A stretch of 64,000 nucleotides of DNA from Rhizobium sp. GN54. Lineage in GTDB: Bacteria; Pseudomonadota; Alphaproteobacteria; Rhizobiales; Rhizobiaceae. The notes beneath the pieces were generated by a model. The model was not told the origin of the DNA. It ran no database searches and worked only from the letters and a program-made list of their open reading frames with translations. Location of the stretch: positions 205,477-269,476 of the forward strand of contig NZ_JAJNCZ010000007.1 in assembly GCF_021026345.1 (NCBI RefSeq), read 5' to 3'. A program made the translations under genes and the position numbers. Positions 44,841 through 52,887 of this stretch are shown here, in pieces; position 1 is the stretch's first letter; every line of letters begins with the position of its first letter.

Positions 44841-46382
44841 ATGAACAGCTTGGACTTGCGGTTCTATCTCTCCCTGCTGATCAGGCGGTTGCCGCTTGTG
44901 CTGGTGATCGCCGTCTCCTTTGCGGTGCTGATCGCCGGCGCGGCCTACATGCTGCCAACGAAATTCCGGGCCAGCTCGAAGATTCTCGTGGAATCACCGC
45001 AGATCCCATCCGAACTCGCCCGGTCCTCGGTCGCGATCGGGCCGGCGGAGCAGGTGCAGATCCTGCAGCAGCAGATTACCACCCGCGACGACCTGCTGGC
45101 GCTCGCCGACCGGCTGAACCTCTATGCGAATGCGGAGATACCGCCGCTGCCGGAAGACATCGTCGAGGACATGCGCTCGCGGATCTCCATCGAGGAGGTG
45201 CTGGTCGATACGCAGGGCCGCAGCATGAGCGCGGTGATCTTCGATGTCTCCTTCACCTCGGGCGATCCGGTGCTTGCCGCGCGAATGGCAAACGAGCTGG
45301 CCAACATGATCCTGGCGCGCAACCAGCGCCAGCGAACAGACCGCGCCGGCAACACGCTGCAGTTCTTCAACCAGGAAGTCGCCCGGCTCGGCACGCAACT
45401 GAGCAAGCTGGAAGCCGATATTCTGAAGTTCAAGACCGAGAACAAGGACACGCTGCCGGAGAGCATCGATTTCCGTCGCACCCAGCAAAGCAACCTGCAG
45501 GAGCGGCTGGGGTCGCTGGAGCGGGAAGAATCCGACCTGCGCTCGCGCCGCATCAACCTGATCGCGACCTATACGAATACGGGACGCATCTCCGATGCGG
45601 CTCCCCTGACACCGGAACAGCAGATGCTGGCCGACCTCAACCGCGCGCTCGCCGAACAGCTTGCGATCTTCTCCGAATCGAGCCCGAACATCTCGGCGCT
45701 GCGGGCCCGTATCGCGGCATTGCAGGCGAAGCTGCTGGCCCGGGAGCCGAAGGCGCTTGCCGACAGCAAGAGCGATCCGCGGCAGCGGGACGACATGACG
45801 TTCGGGCTCGACCTCCAACTCTCCGACATCGACCAGCGGCTCGAGGCGATCACGCGCGAACGGGTCTCGACCGCGCAGAGCATCGACGAACTGACCCGGT
45901 CGATCACGGCAACGCCGGCCAGCGAAACCGTCCTGACCGCGCTGGAGCGCAATCGGGCCAACGTCCAGACGCAATATAACGAGGCGATCGCCCGGCGCGC
46001 GGAGGCCTCGACGGGCGAACAGATCGAGATGCGGTCCGACGGCGGTCGCGTCTCCATACTCGAGGCGGCAACACCGCCGCTCGAACCGATCAACAAGAAG
46101 CGCCTGAAGATCATGGCGCTCGGGCCGGTCGCGGGCCTCGGGCTCGGCCTCGGCGTGGCGCTCCTCCTGGAGATGCTGAACCGGACCATTCGCCGGCCGG
46201 TGGAACTGGCCAAGCTGCTGCAGGCGCAGCCATTGGCGACCATTCCGGAGATAGCACCGGTGCGCAGCGGCAAGCGCAAGCGCGGGCTCGCAGCGCTCGT
46301 TTCCGCCTGCTTCCTCGCACTTCATTGTTTTACGGTCCCGCTCGAGCACCTGTTGCAGCGGTTTCTTTCGGGAGTGGCCTGA
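44841..46382 (+). CDS. Polysaccharide co-polymerase, Wzz/GumC-like
   Basis: A 513-residue chain-length determinant protein. It begins with a membrane helix (about 15-36), then the Wzz domain (ASSKILVESPQIPSELARSSV; VQILQQQITTRDDLLALADRLNL). A long coiled coil (about 160-400) follows, then the C-terminal GNVR-like region with AEASTGEQIEMRSDGGRVSILEAATPPLEP and a second membrane helix (about 425-445). It stops without the tyrosine-kinase domain that proteobacterial ExoP/Wzc proteins usually carry; a separate kinase gene follows 59 nt later. It should control polymer length and couple polymerisation to export. Confidence 0.9.
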   Translation: MNSLDLRFYLSLLIRRLPLVLVIAVSFAVLIAGAAYMLPTKFRASSKILVESPQIPSELARSSVAIGPAEQVQILQQQITTRDDLLALADRLNLYANAEIPPLPEDIVEDMRSRISIEEVLVDTQGRSMSAVIFDVSFTSGDPVLAARMANELANMILARNQRQRTDRAGNTLQFFNQEVARLGTQLSKLEADILKFKTENKDTLPESIDFRRTQQSNLQERLGSLEREESDLRSRRINLIATYTNTGRISDAAPLTPEQQMLADLNRALAEQLAIFSESSPNISALRARIAALQAKLLAREPKALADSKSDPRQRDDMTFGLDLQLSDIDQRLEAITRERVSTAQSIDELTRSITATPASETVLTALERNRANVQTQYNEAIARRAEASTGEQIEMRSDGGRVSILEAATPPLEPINKKRLKIMALGPVAGLGLGLGVALLLEMLNRTIRRPVELAKLLQAQPLATIPEIAPVRSGKRKRGLAALVSACFLALHCFTVPLEHLLQRFLSGVA

Positions 46383-46441
46383 TCATGCGGTCCAGCCTTG
46401 ACATCCATCGCGACCAGACTTTCGTCATCGGGAACTAGGCC

Positions 46442-47233
46442 ATGGAGCAGATACCCGCCCCCCTTCAGGAAGCCATGCGGTTCCGCAGCGCCGACCGACT
46501 GGCCGAGCAGACCGTCCAGGCCTGCGCGCGCTTCGAGCAGGAGATGGTCTGGGAGAGCCTTCCCGTGCTGACGGTGAACCCGCAGATCGCCGAGCGCAGC
46601 CGCATCGTGACGTTCGCGCGCTCGGATCCGGCGCATGTCGCCTTCGACATGCTGCGCACCCGGTTGCTGCAGACGCTGCGCCAGCATGGCTGGACCTCCG
46701 TCGCCATCACCTCGCCGACGCCGTCCTGCGGAAAGTCGCTGGTTGCGCTCAACCTCGCCTTCTGCCTCGCCAACCAGAGGGACTGCAACACCGTGCTGAT
46801 GGACCTGGACCTGAGGCAGCCGCAGATCGGCCAGATGCTGGGGGCAAGGAACAATGCTTCAATGGAGGATCTCCTCAACGGCCGCTGCGAGTTGCGCTCG
46901 GTGATGCAGCGCTACGGGGAGAATCTCGCAGTCGGCATGAACAGCCGGCCGGTCAAGTATTCGGCCGAGTTGCTGCAGAGCATGGACGCCGCCAAGGCGC
47001 TCAGGGACATGCGCAAGCGGCTGAACCCGCACGTGATCCTGTACGACCTGCCGCCGATGCTCTCGCGCGACGACGTGACCGCGTTCCTGCCGAACGTCGA
47101 TTGCGCCATCCTCGTGGTCGGAGCCGAAAAGAGCACCATCGAGGACGTCGACGCCTGCGAACGCGATCTGGCTGAACGATCGAACGTCGCCGGCGTGGTG
47201 CTGAACCGGTGCCGGTACGGCCCGGGCTACTGA
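46442..47233 (+). CDS. BY-kinase-type ATPase of polysaccharide synthesis (CpsD/CapB-like)
   Basis: A 263-residue P-loop ATPase. Walker A is SPTPSCGKSLVALN (about 93-106), Walker A' is VLMDLDLRQPQIGQ (about 118-131), and the Walker B-like part is LYDLPPMLSRDD. This is the layout of bacterial tyrosine autokinases, but the C-terminus ends RCRYGPGY with only two Tyr instead of a Tyr cluster. It is encoded separately from its membrane partner, as in Gram-positive CapA/CapB systems. Its phosphorylation cycle probably regulates the Wzz-like protein. Confidence 0.88.
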   Translation: MEQIPAPLQEAMRFRSADRLAEQTVQACARFEQEMVWESLPVLTVNPQIAERSRIVTFARSDPAHVAFDMLRTRLLQTLRQHGWTSVAITSPTPSCGKSLVALNLAFCLANQRDCNTVLMDLDLRQPQIGQMLGARNNASMEDLLNGRCELRSVMQRYGENLAVGMNSRPVKYSAELLQSMDAAKALRDMRKRLNPHVILYDLPPMLSRDDVTAFLPNVDCAILVVGAEKSTIEDVDACERDLAERSNVAGVVLNRCRYGPGY

Positions 47234-47388
47234 CGCCTGCAACGAGGATAGCAGGCCGGTTCCGACCACAGGCCGGCGTGCGGAAACCTGCTTGCAGAAC
47301 CTGACAATCCCGTCCTGATTCGCATCCCGTCGCTCCCTCCTGCTGCGGAGCCGAGGTGAATCAGGGATTGAGGACGCCGAAATATCCC

Positions 47389-47434
47389 CTCATTGATTGC
47401 AAAATTGCGATATTCAGAAAAAATTTCGATTTTC
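47389..47434 (+). promoter_or_regulatory. Conserved AT-rich upstream element, copy 2
   Basis: Matches 24185-24230 in most positions and at the same distance (about 380 nt) from the start codon. The surrounding 47234-47388 and 47435-47560 show no gene; 47234-47813 is the non-coding upstream region of the second RTX gene. Confidence 0.6.
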
Positions 47435-49245
47435 GCCTTTCGGGCGCAATTTCGCGTGCCTCCCGCAATCGTCAATAAGAATTATCTAATGTTTTCAGTG
47501 TTCGTCCGCGCGTACCGGACGCGCAAATTCAACTTCTGCTGACTCTGCTTGGTCGACGGCTGCCTTAATTTTGGCGGCGCCGATTCTGGCAAATATTTCA
47601 AGAATAAGTCGCGGCCGACCGAGATAATGTGGCGGCAATATGGCCAATATAGTCGGCAGTCTTACTGGTTCCGAGGCGTTGCGACCTCCGGAAAGCTGCA
47701 CTATTAGTTCCCCCCGTAACGCCGGATTAACCAAAAATAGTAACCGGCATCGCACATAAGTAGTAACCACTCATCTCCAAAGGGTTCAGGGTGGGGAGAA
47801 AGGCAAAGTAGCAGTGACAAGCACAATTCGCGATGTAACCAAGGCCGGAGTCCGGGCTGAGATCTCTCACGTCGACCTCATCGGCAATCCCATCAACGAA
47901 AATGGCCAGGCTGTAGCTCTGTCGCTTGACAAGCTGCTCGACCTTCTGTCGAGCCGCACCGATGATCTGGATGCCAATGCCTATAACGAGCGCGTCAGCA
48001 AGCTGATCGACGACTTCGGCAAGAAGGCTGCCGACCTCAAGGGCGGCTGGGGCGACGTCTCGCTCGCCGGCAAGTCGGGCACGACCGCCACCAAGGCAGA
48101 TCTCCAGTCGTCGACCGAGCTGTCCTCCGTCAAGACCGCCGGCGTCACCGACGCCGTCGCAGAAACGCAGTCGACCGCGGCCCCTGCCGACACCATGGCT
48201 GCCCGCAGCGTCGAAGCCGCAGCAGCGGCACCGGTTGCTGCCGCCGCCGCAACCTCGTCCGGCTTCCCGGATGCCTCGACCACCGGCGTTCCTGCCGGAA
48301 CCACGCTCAAGGCCTATACCGGCCCGATGACCATCACCAGGGACGGCACGGTGATCGAGAACGCGATCATCAACGGCTCGCTGCGCATCACCGCCGACAA
48401 TGTCGTGATCAAGAACAGCGTCATCAAGTACACCGGCACCTGGGGTATCGACGCCGAGGGCGCCAAGAACGTCACCATCCAGAACAACGACATCACCGGC
48501 CCGGGCTATTCCGGCACCGCCAATGCCGCCATCCTCGGCAGCGGCAACTTCAGCGGCAACGACATCTCCAAGTCGGAGAACGGCATCGTCCTGCAGGGCG
48601 GCGCCAGCACGGTGAAGGGCAACTACATCCACGACCTCGAGGCGGCCGGCTCCGATCCGCACTATGACGGCATCTCGGTGCAGGGCGGCCAGAACGGCGT
48701 TCTGATCGAAGGCAACACCGTCATCGGCCGCGACACCTCCGACGTCTTCATCAAGAACGACTTCGGCCCGATCGCCAACGTCAAGGTGACCGGCAACCTG
48801 CTGCTCGGCGACAGCGGTTATCCGATCTATGTCGACGGTCGCGCCAATGGTGGACCGATCACCGGCGTCACGATCACCAACAACCACATCGAGAAGGGCG
48901 GATACGGCTACTACAGCATCGACAAATCCAGCCCGGTTCTCTCCGGCAACGTCGAGTATCCGCGCAACGGTGCACCCGAGCCGGGTGACGGGACCGTTTC
49001 CCCGGAGCCCACACCGACGCCGACCCCGGAGCCGACGCCCGAACCCACGCCGACCCCTGAACCGACCCCGGAACCCACGCCCACGCCGACCCCGGGTAAC
49101 AAGGTGATCGACGGCACGAGCGGCAACGACAAGCTCGTCGGCACCTCCGGCAACGACACCCTCAACGGCAAGGCAGGTAACGACAACCTCGACGGCGGTG
49201 CCGGCAACGACACGCTCAACGGGGGAGCCGGCAAGGACACCATGA
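47389..49245 (+). repeat. Large inverted repeat, right copy
   Basis: Inverted copy of 22400-24230. It covers the upstream element, the leader and the first two-thirds of the second RTX gene. The leader is conserved in blocks: near 47389-47434, and from about 47567 to the GTG at 47814 (including CGAGATAATGTGGCGG). The part between these blocks has diverged. Confidence 0.88.
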
Positions 49246-49595
49246 AGGGCGGCGCAGGTGCGGACGTCTTCACCTTCAAGGCCGCCACGGAAACGGGCTC
49301 CGGCTCCAACCGCGACGTGATCACCGACTTCCAGAAGGGTCAGGACAAGATCGACCTGTCGGTCATCGACGCAAACGGTTCGGCGTCCGGCAACGGCACG
49401 TTCCACTTCATCGCCGCCGAGAATGCCCTGTTCGACCGTGCGAAGGGCGCATTGGCCTGGCACCTCGAAGACAATTCCGGAACCTCGAGGGACGTGACGG
49501 TCATCCAGGCCGACACGAACGGCGACGGCGTTCATGACTTCGAAATCCAGCTGCAGGGGCTCGTCAAGCTCGCCGCAAGCGATTTCATCCTCTAA
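47814..49595 (+). CDS. Secreted beta-helix / RTX calcium-binding protein, copy 2
   Basis: A 593-residue paralogue of the protein at 21579. It has the same N-terminal region, Ala-rich linker and parallel beta-helix (about 158-383), with only isolated substitutions between residues 30 and 355. The Pro-Thr-Glu linker is longer (about 395-427). It then has a short RTX block (four to five GGxGxDxLx units, about 432-485) and a different C-terminal domain beginning DVFTFKAATETGSGSNRDVITDF, a serralysin/M10-C-like motif. It ends KLAASDFIL, a type I secretion-like tail. GTG start; no signal peptide. Likely secreted by a type I system such as the one at 54916. Binding or modification of the local polysaccharide is inferred. 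Confidence 0.88.
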   Translation: MTSTIRDVTKAGVRAEISHVDLIGNPINENGQAVALSLDKLLDLLSSRTDDLDANAYNERVSKLIDDFGKKAADLKGGWGDVSLAGKSGTTATKADLQSSTELSSVKTAGVTDAVAETQSTAAPADTMAARSVEAAAAAPVAAAAATSSGFPDASTTGVPAGTTLKAYTGPMTITRDGTVIENAIINGSLRITADNVVIKNSVIKYTGTWGIDAEGAKNVTIQNNDITGPGYSGTANAAILGSGNFSGNDISKSENGIVLQGGASTVKGNYIHDLEAAGSDPHYDGISVQGGQNGVLIEGNTVIGRDTSDVFIKNDFGPIANVKVTGNLLLGDSGYPIYVDGRANGGPITGVTITNNHIEKGGYGYYSIDKSSPVLSGNVEYPRNGAPEPGDGTVSPEPTPTPTPEPTPEPTPTPEPTPEPTPTPTPGNKVIDGTSGNDKLVGTSGNDTLNGKAGNDNLDGGAGNDTLNGGAGKDTMKGGAGADVFTFKAATETGSGSNRDVITDFQKGQDKIDLSVIDANGSASGNGTFHFIAAENALFDRAKGALAWHLEDNSGTSRDVTVIQADTNGDGVHDFEIQLQGLVKLAASDFIL

Positions 49596-49606
49596 GGATG
49601 CCCCCG

Positions 49607-49627
49607 ACCCGCGCCAGCGGCGCGGGT
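49607..49627 (+). terminator. Hairpin after RTX copy 2
   Basis: Perfect 9-nt arms (49607-49615 and 49619-49627) with a 3-nt loop, 12 nt past the stop. No T-run follows, but a second hairpin lies at 49652. Confidence 0.5.
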
Positions 49628-49651
49628 TGAGGACAGCATCGACGCAATCGG

Positions 49652-49679
49652 GTTGCGGCGGCCAGAAGGCCGCCGCAAC
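49652..49679 (+). terminator. Terminator after RTX copy 2
   Basis: Perfect 12-nt arms (49652-49663 and 49668-49679) with a 4-nt loop, followed by TGTCTTATAG. This is the stronger of the two hairpins behind the gene. Confidence 0.7.
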
Positions 49680-49821
49680 TGTCTTATAGCCGGCTTCGCG
49701 CAAGCTGCCACGAACCCCGCCAGCGTGTCCTCCCTGACTGAACCTGCATACGGTTGGCCTTCCGCGAGGTCGCGACCGGATCGGTCGCCCCCGGTTTAGC
49801 CCTCAGGGCGCCGTCGAGCCG

Positions 49822-50304
49822 CTACCTGGGAAAATCGTACTTGTCGGTGATATCCCACAGCGTGCGATTGATCGCCACAAGCGAGGCGATGCACTCCCTG
49901 ATCCGCGTGACCTCCTGGTCGTCGAGCGCTTCCACCTTCCCGTACTTGACCTCATCCTTGCTGTCGAAGATGCGCATGAGCTGCGTCAGGCCCTGGCCGC
50001 TGTCGGGATCGAACGAATAGATGCAGTGATTGTACTTGTTGCGCAGCTTGGCCTGCTCGCTGAGGCGCCGCGTCGCCTCGAGCACGTCGTTGCGGCACTC
50101 GGGCGGCGTTTTCTGCATCTTCGTCAGCCGTTCGACGAGATCGATCCGCGCGCGCGTCGTGTTCAAGGTGAGAAAGATGACGATGGCCGTTTCCTTGTCG
50201 ACCCTGGCAAGGCCGGCAATCATGTGGATCAGCAAGCTCTCGGTGTTGGTCCAGGTGTAGTTGAGCTGCCCCACCAGCAGCAGTATGTCCTGCAATTTCG
50301 GCAT
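49822..50304 (-). CDS. Hypothetical helical protein
   Basis: A 160-residue protein not recognised. It is mostly amphipathic helices (LQDILLLVGQLNYTWTNTESLLIHMIAGLARVDKETA at the N-terminus), with no signal peptide or membrane segment. A charged segment RLSEQAKLRNKYNHCIYSFD near 80-100 recalls the nucleotide-free HEPN/AbiA-like helical folds only loosely. Start has GGAGG at good spacing, which supports a real gene. It is isolated between two plus-strand matrix-protein genes and transcribed on the other strand. No function is proposed. Confidence 0.7.
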   Translation of the reverse strand: MPKLQDILLLVGQLNYTWTNTESLLIHMIAGLARVDKETAIVIFLTLNTTRARIDLVERLTKMQKTPPECRNDVLEATRRLSEQAKLRNKYNHCIYSFDPDSGQGLTQLMRIFDSKDEVKYGKVEALDDQEVTRIRECIASLVAINRTLWDITDKYDFPR

Positions 50305-50958
50305 GCGATGCCTCCAAACCCTGCCCTTGCTCCGGCCGGCGATCGAAGTTCCTGATTTGCCGCCACCGGACTTCCTTCAATTCCGGCGAAGCATACTCCA
50401 GCCAACTGCTAAACAGGTAAAGAATTCATGGGCATGGAAATCCATAATAACGTCGTATAAGTTGCCGCCACAGGCATCAATATCTACAGGTTGAGAAATA
50501 AGTAATACTAAACTTGCGAACAATTATACATGACCACTACGCGAACTGAGTAAGTCTATGTGCGATGGCGTGCACCAAAGGTGGTAACCCTTTGCCGGCT
50601 TAATACACAAAGGCGCATCAACACCGCCGCTCTAGCTCAAACGGCCAGCTTATGAAGCGCGCAAGTTGGCGCAACAATCACAACCTGGCTTGGGTCAGGT
50701 CGACGAAACGCAACGCGTTCGGCGGGTCTGCCAGCAGATACGGCCAAGGTCCTCATGTGGCCTTCGCCCACCACACCCTGAGTTCAGAAGGGAGGCTGAC
50801 AATCCAACAACCGGATTGAAGCAGCCGGTGAGCGCCGAAACGAAGGCGTCCGGACACAGGCCAGTTGACAGCACTCATGTTCAACCCCCGCTCGGTCAAG
50901 ACCCTATGAAGATGAATGGCGGTCAAGCCGTAGCGGCCCAGCAACAGAGGGTACAGCT
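50305..50958. promoter_or_regulatory. Upstream region of the type I secretion operon
   Basis: About 650 nt without a convincing gene. 50390-50640 is AT-rich for this genome and probably contains the operon promoter. The sequence CCGGCTTAATACACA (about 50595) resembles part of the RTX-gene leader (CCGGCTTAACACACA in copy 1). The start codon of the next gene has AGAGGG upstream. Confidence 0.5.
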
Positions 50959-52698
50959 ATGTCTAGCAAGAGCCGGAACAACAACAACTGGGACTACGTC
51001 GATCCGTCGCAGGAACAACAGCAGCAACAGCAGCAGCAGGAACAACAGCAGCAGCAGCAGACCTCGAGCCAGGATCAGACGCAGTCGAGCGATTCGACCA
51101 ACGACAACACCAATGACAACGAGAATGGCAACGGGAACGGCAACGGGAACGGCAACCTGAACCTCAATGGCAACGGAAACCTGAACCTGAACGGCAATGC
51201 CAACGCCAATCTCAACGCCAGCAAGAACATCAACGAGAACACCAACACGACGACCGTCGATGTAGACGTCAACGTCGACGTTGCCGCCAGTGCAGGCTCC
51301 GGAAAACACCACCGGCCTGACGACAACGACTTCGCCGACATCGACATGAAGGGCCACAACTCGATCGACGGGATGTTCAACATCAAGTTCGACGACATGC
51401 TGAACGGCGCCCTGACCGGTGCCGGCAACGACGTGGCGAACGTCTTCAATCAGGTCGCCAATCTCCAGGACAACGACAAGCTCGACAACGCCCAGGTCCA
51501 GAACAACGGCCCGGTGAACTTCAACCTGACCGCTGAAGGCGGCAAGGCCGAAGCCCAGGAAGGCATCACGGCCGGCGGTACCGGCGGCGCCGGCGGCGAC
51601 GAAGCCTATGCCAATGGTGGCAACGGCGGCTACGGCGGTGGGGCCCTGGGCGGCTTCGCTGCGGGCGGCAAAGGCAAGGCCGACGCCACAAGCGGCGACG
51701 CGGATGGCGGCAAGGGTGAAGGCGGCAACGCGGACGGCGGCAAGGGCGACGGCGGCGATGCCACAAGCGGCTATGCCGACGGTGGCAAGGGCGACGGCGG
51801 CAAGGGCGGTGACGGCGGCGCAGGCCTCGGTCTCGGCCTCGGTCTCGGCCTCGGCCTCGGTGCCGGGCTGGCATTTGCCGGCGACGGTGAAGAAGGCGGC
51901 AACAACGATGCCGGCGACGGCGACCAGGGCGGCGACGGCGGCGATGCCGATGGCGGCGATGCCGGCGACGGCGGCGAGGGCGCATCCTCGACGGCAGGCG
52001 ACGGCGGTACGGCAGTCGGCGTTGCCCTCGGCCTGATCGATCCGGTCTTCGTCGACAGCAATGGCGGCGACATCGACAACGCCAGCAATGGCGGTGCCGG
52101 CGGTGGCGGCGGCGCGGGCGGCGGTGCAGGCTCGGGCGGCTCGGGCGGCAGCGGCGGATCCGCAACCGATGCGGGCGATGGCGGCGATGGCGGCGGTGCG
52201 CTCGGCGCGGGCGTCGGCATCGGCTACGGCGCCGGCAACGGTGCAGGTACCGGCGGCGACGGCGCAGCCGGCGGATACGGTGTCGGCGGAGCCGCCACGA
52301 GTGGTGACGCAACCGGCGGTGCAGGCACCGGCGGCGGTGCATGGGCCGGCGACGGCACAGGCGGCCACGCCCTCAGCGGTGCATGGGCTACGGGCACGGG
52401 CGGCGACGGTTACGGCGGCTGGGCCTTTGGCGGTGCCGGCGGGACCGGTGGCGCCGGCGGAACGGCGACCAATGGCGATGGTGGCGCCGGTGGCGATGGC
52501 GGCTACTGGGGCTCCAACAACGGCGATGACGGCTACGTCACCGGCACAAGCTCCGCTTCGGCCGATGCGGCGATCAGCATCAGCGCCTTCAACCAGGAAA
52601 TCGTCATGGGTGCAAACCTGCAGCAGAACGCGGTCGACATGACCGTGGTCGGCGGCAATCTCGCCAACACCGTGGTCGGCGAAGACGACGAAGCATGA
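50959..52698 (+). CDS. Q/N-rich, glycine-rich secreted matrix protein (candidate)
   Basis: A 579-residue low-complexity protein. Residues 18-34 are almost all Gln, and 45-100 are Asn/Gly/Leu alternations (GNGNGN, NLNLNGN). Residues 130-190 are more ordered (IDGMFNIKFDDMLNGALTGAGNDVANVFNQVANLQDND). Residues about 200-535 are Gly/Ala/Asp-rich with many GG-dipeptides and a GLGLGLGLGLGLGAGL run. The last 45 residues (ISISAFNQEIVMGANLQQNAVDMTVVGGNLAN) resemble the repeats of the next gene product. There is no signal peptide, cysteine or RTX nonapeptide array. As first gene of a type I secretion operon it is probably the exported substrate, perhaps a fibrous matrix protein. No homologue was recognised. 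Confidence 0.8.
   Translation: MSSKSRNNNNWDYVDPSQEQQQQQQQQEQQQQQQTSSQDQTQSSDSTNDNTNDNENGNGNGNGNGNLNLNGNGNLNLNGNANANLNASKNINENTNTTTVDVDVNVDVAASAGSGKHHRPDDNDFADIDMKGHNSIDGMFNIKFDDMLNGALTGAGNDVANVFNQVANLQDNDKLDNAQVQNNGPVNFNLTAEGGKAEAQEGITAGGTGGAGGDEAYANGGNGGYGGGALGGFAAGGKGKADATSGDADGGKGEGGNADGGKGDGGDATSGYADGGKGDGGKGGDGGAGLGLGLGLGLGLGAGLAFAGDGEEGGNNDAGDGDQGGDGGDADGGDAGDGGEGASSTAGDGGTAVGVALGLIDPVFVDSNGGDIDNASNGGAGGGGGAGGGAGSGGSGGSGGSATDAGDGGDGGGALGAGVGIGYGAGNGAGTGGDGAAGGYGVGGAATSGDATGGAGTGGGAWAGDGTGGHALSGAWATGTGGDGYGGWAFGGAGGTGGAGGTATNGDGGAGGDGGYWGSNNGDDGYVTGTSSASADAAISISAFNQEIVMGANLQQNAVDMTVVGGNLANTVVGEDDEA
51009..51060 (+). repeat. CAR trinucleotide tract coding polyglutamine
   Basis: Mixed CAG/CAA codons interrupted by two GAA codons encode the Gln tract of the glycine-rich protein. 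Codon mixing suggests selection on the peptide rather than simple DNA slippage. Confidence 0.8.
51823..51862 (+). repeat. Tandem GGYCTC hexamers coding GL repeats
   Basis: Six to seven tandem GGCCTC/GGTCTC hexamers encode Gly-Leu repeats. A site where slippage could change length in steps of two residues without a frameshift. Confidence 0.8.
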
Positions 52699-52707
52699 CA
52701 TCACGAA

Positions 52708-52737
52708 GGTGGTCTCGCCCCACCGGGCGAGACCACC
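52708..52737 (+). terminator. Intercistronic hairpin, possible partial terminator
   Basis: Perfect 13-nt arms (52708-52720 and 52725-52737) with a 4-nt loop lie between the glycine-rich protein gene and the next gene of the operon. No T-run follows, so it may lower or stabilise transcripts rather than end them. Confidence 0.6.
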
Positions 52738-52887
52738 GGCGTTCGAGCTGCGCAGCCGGCGCTGCGCAGTTCACCTCGGGCAGAGCACGTTCCCGGTCGC
52801 ATGGTTGGAGCGCTCCCTGAGCAGCCCGACCGGACCGATCTCAAAGTGTCCAGCAAGTTGTCAGTGTCTTGGGGGGAGTATCGCGTC

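Noticed and set aside
21579..49595. Composite transposon with the RTX genes as ends
   Set aside because: No transposase, terminal inverted repeats of IS type or target-site duplication were seen; the repeats are themselves coding genes.
51009..51862. CRISPR-like or non-coding tandem repeats
   Set aside because: Repeats are in frame, without spacers, and encode Gln and Gly-Leu tracts of one protein.
50959..52698. PE_PGRS-type mycobacterial protein
   Set aside because: Glycine-rich similarity is compositional only; there is no PE domain and all neighbours are alphaproteobacterial.
50923..52704. A 593-codon minus-strand frame opposite the glycine-rich gene, rich in Val/Ala/Ile
   Set aside because: Mirror of the Gly/Ala/Asp repeat codons; the plus strand has a good ribosome site and operon context.
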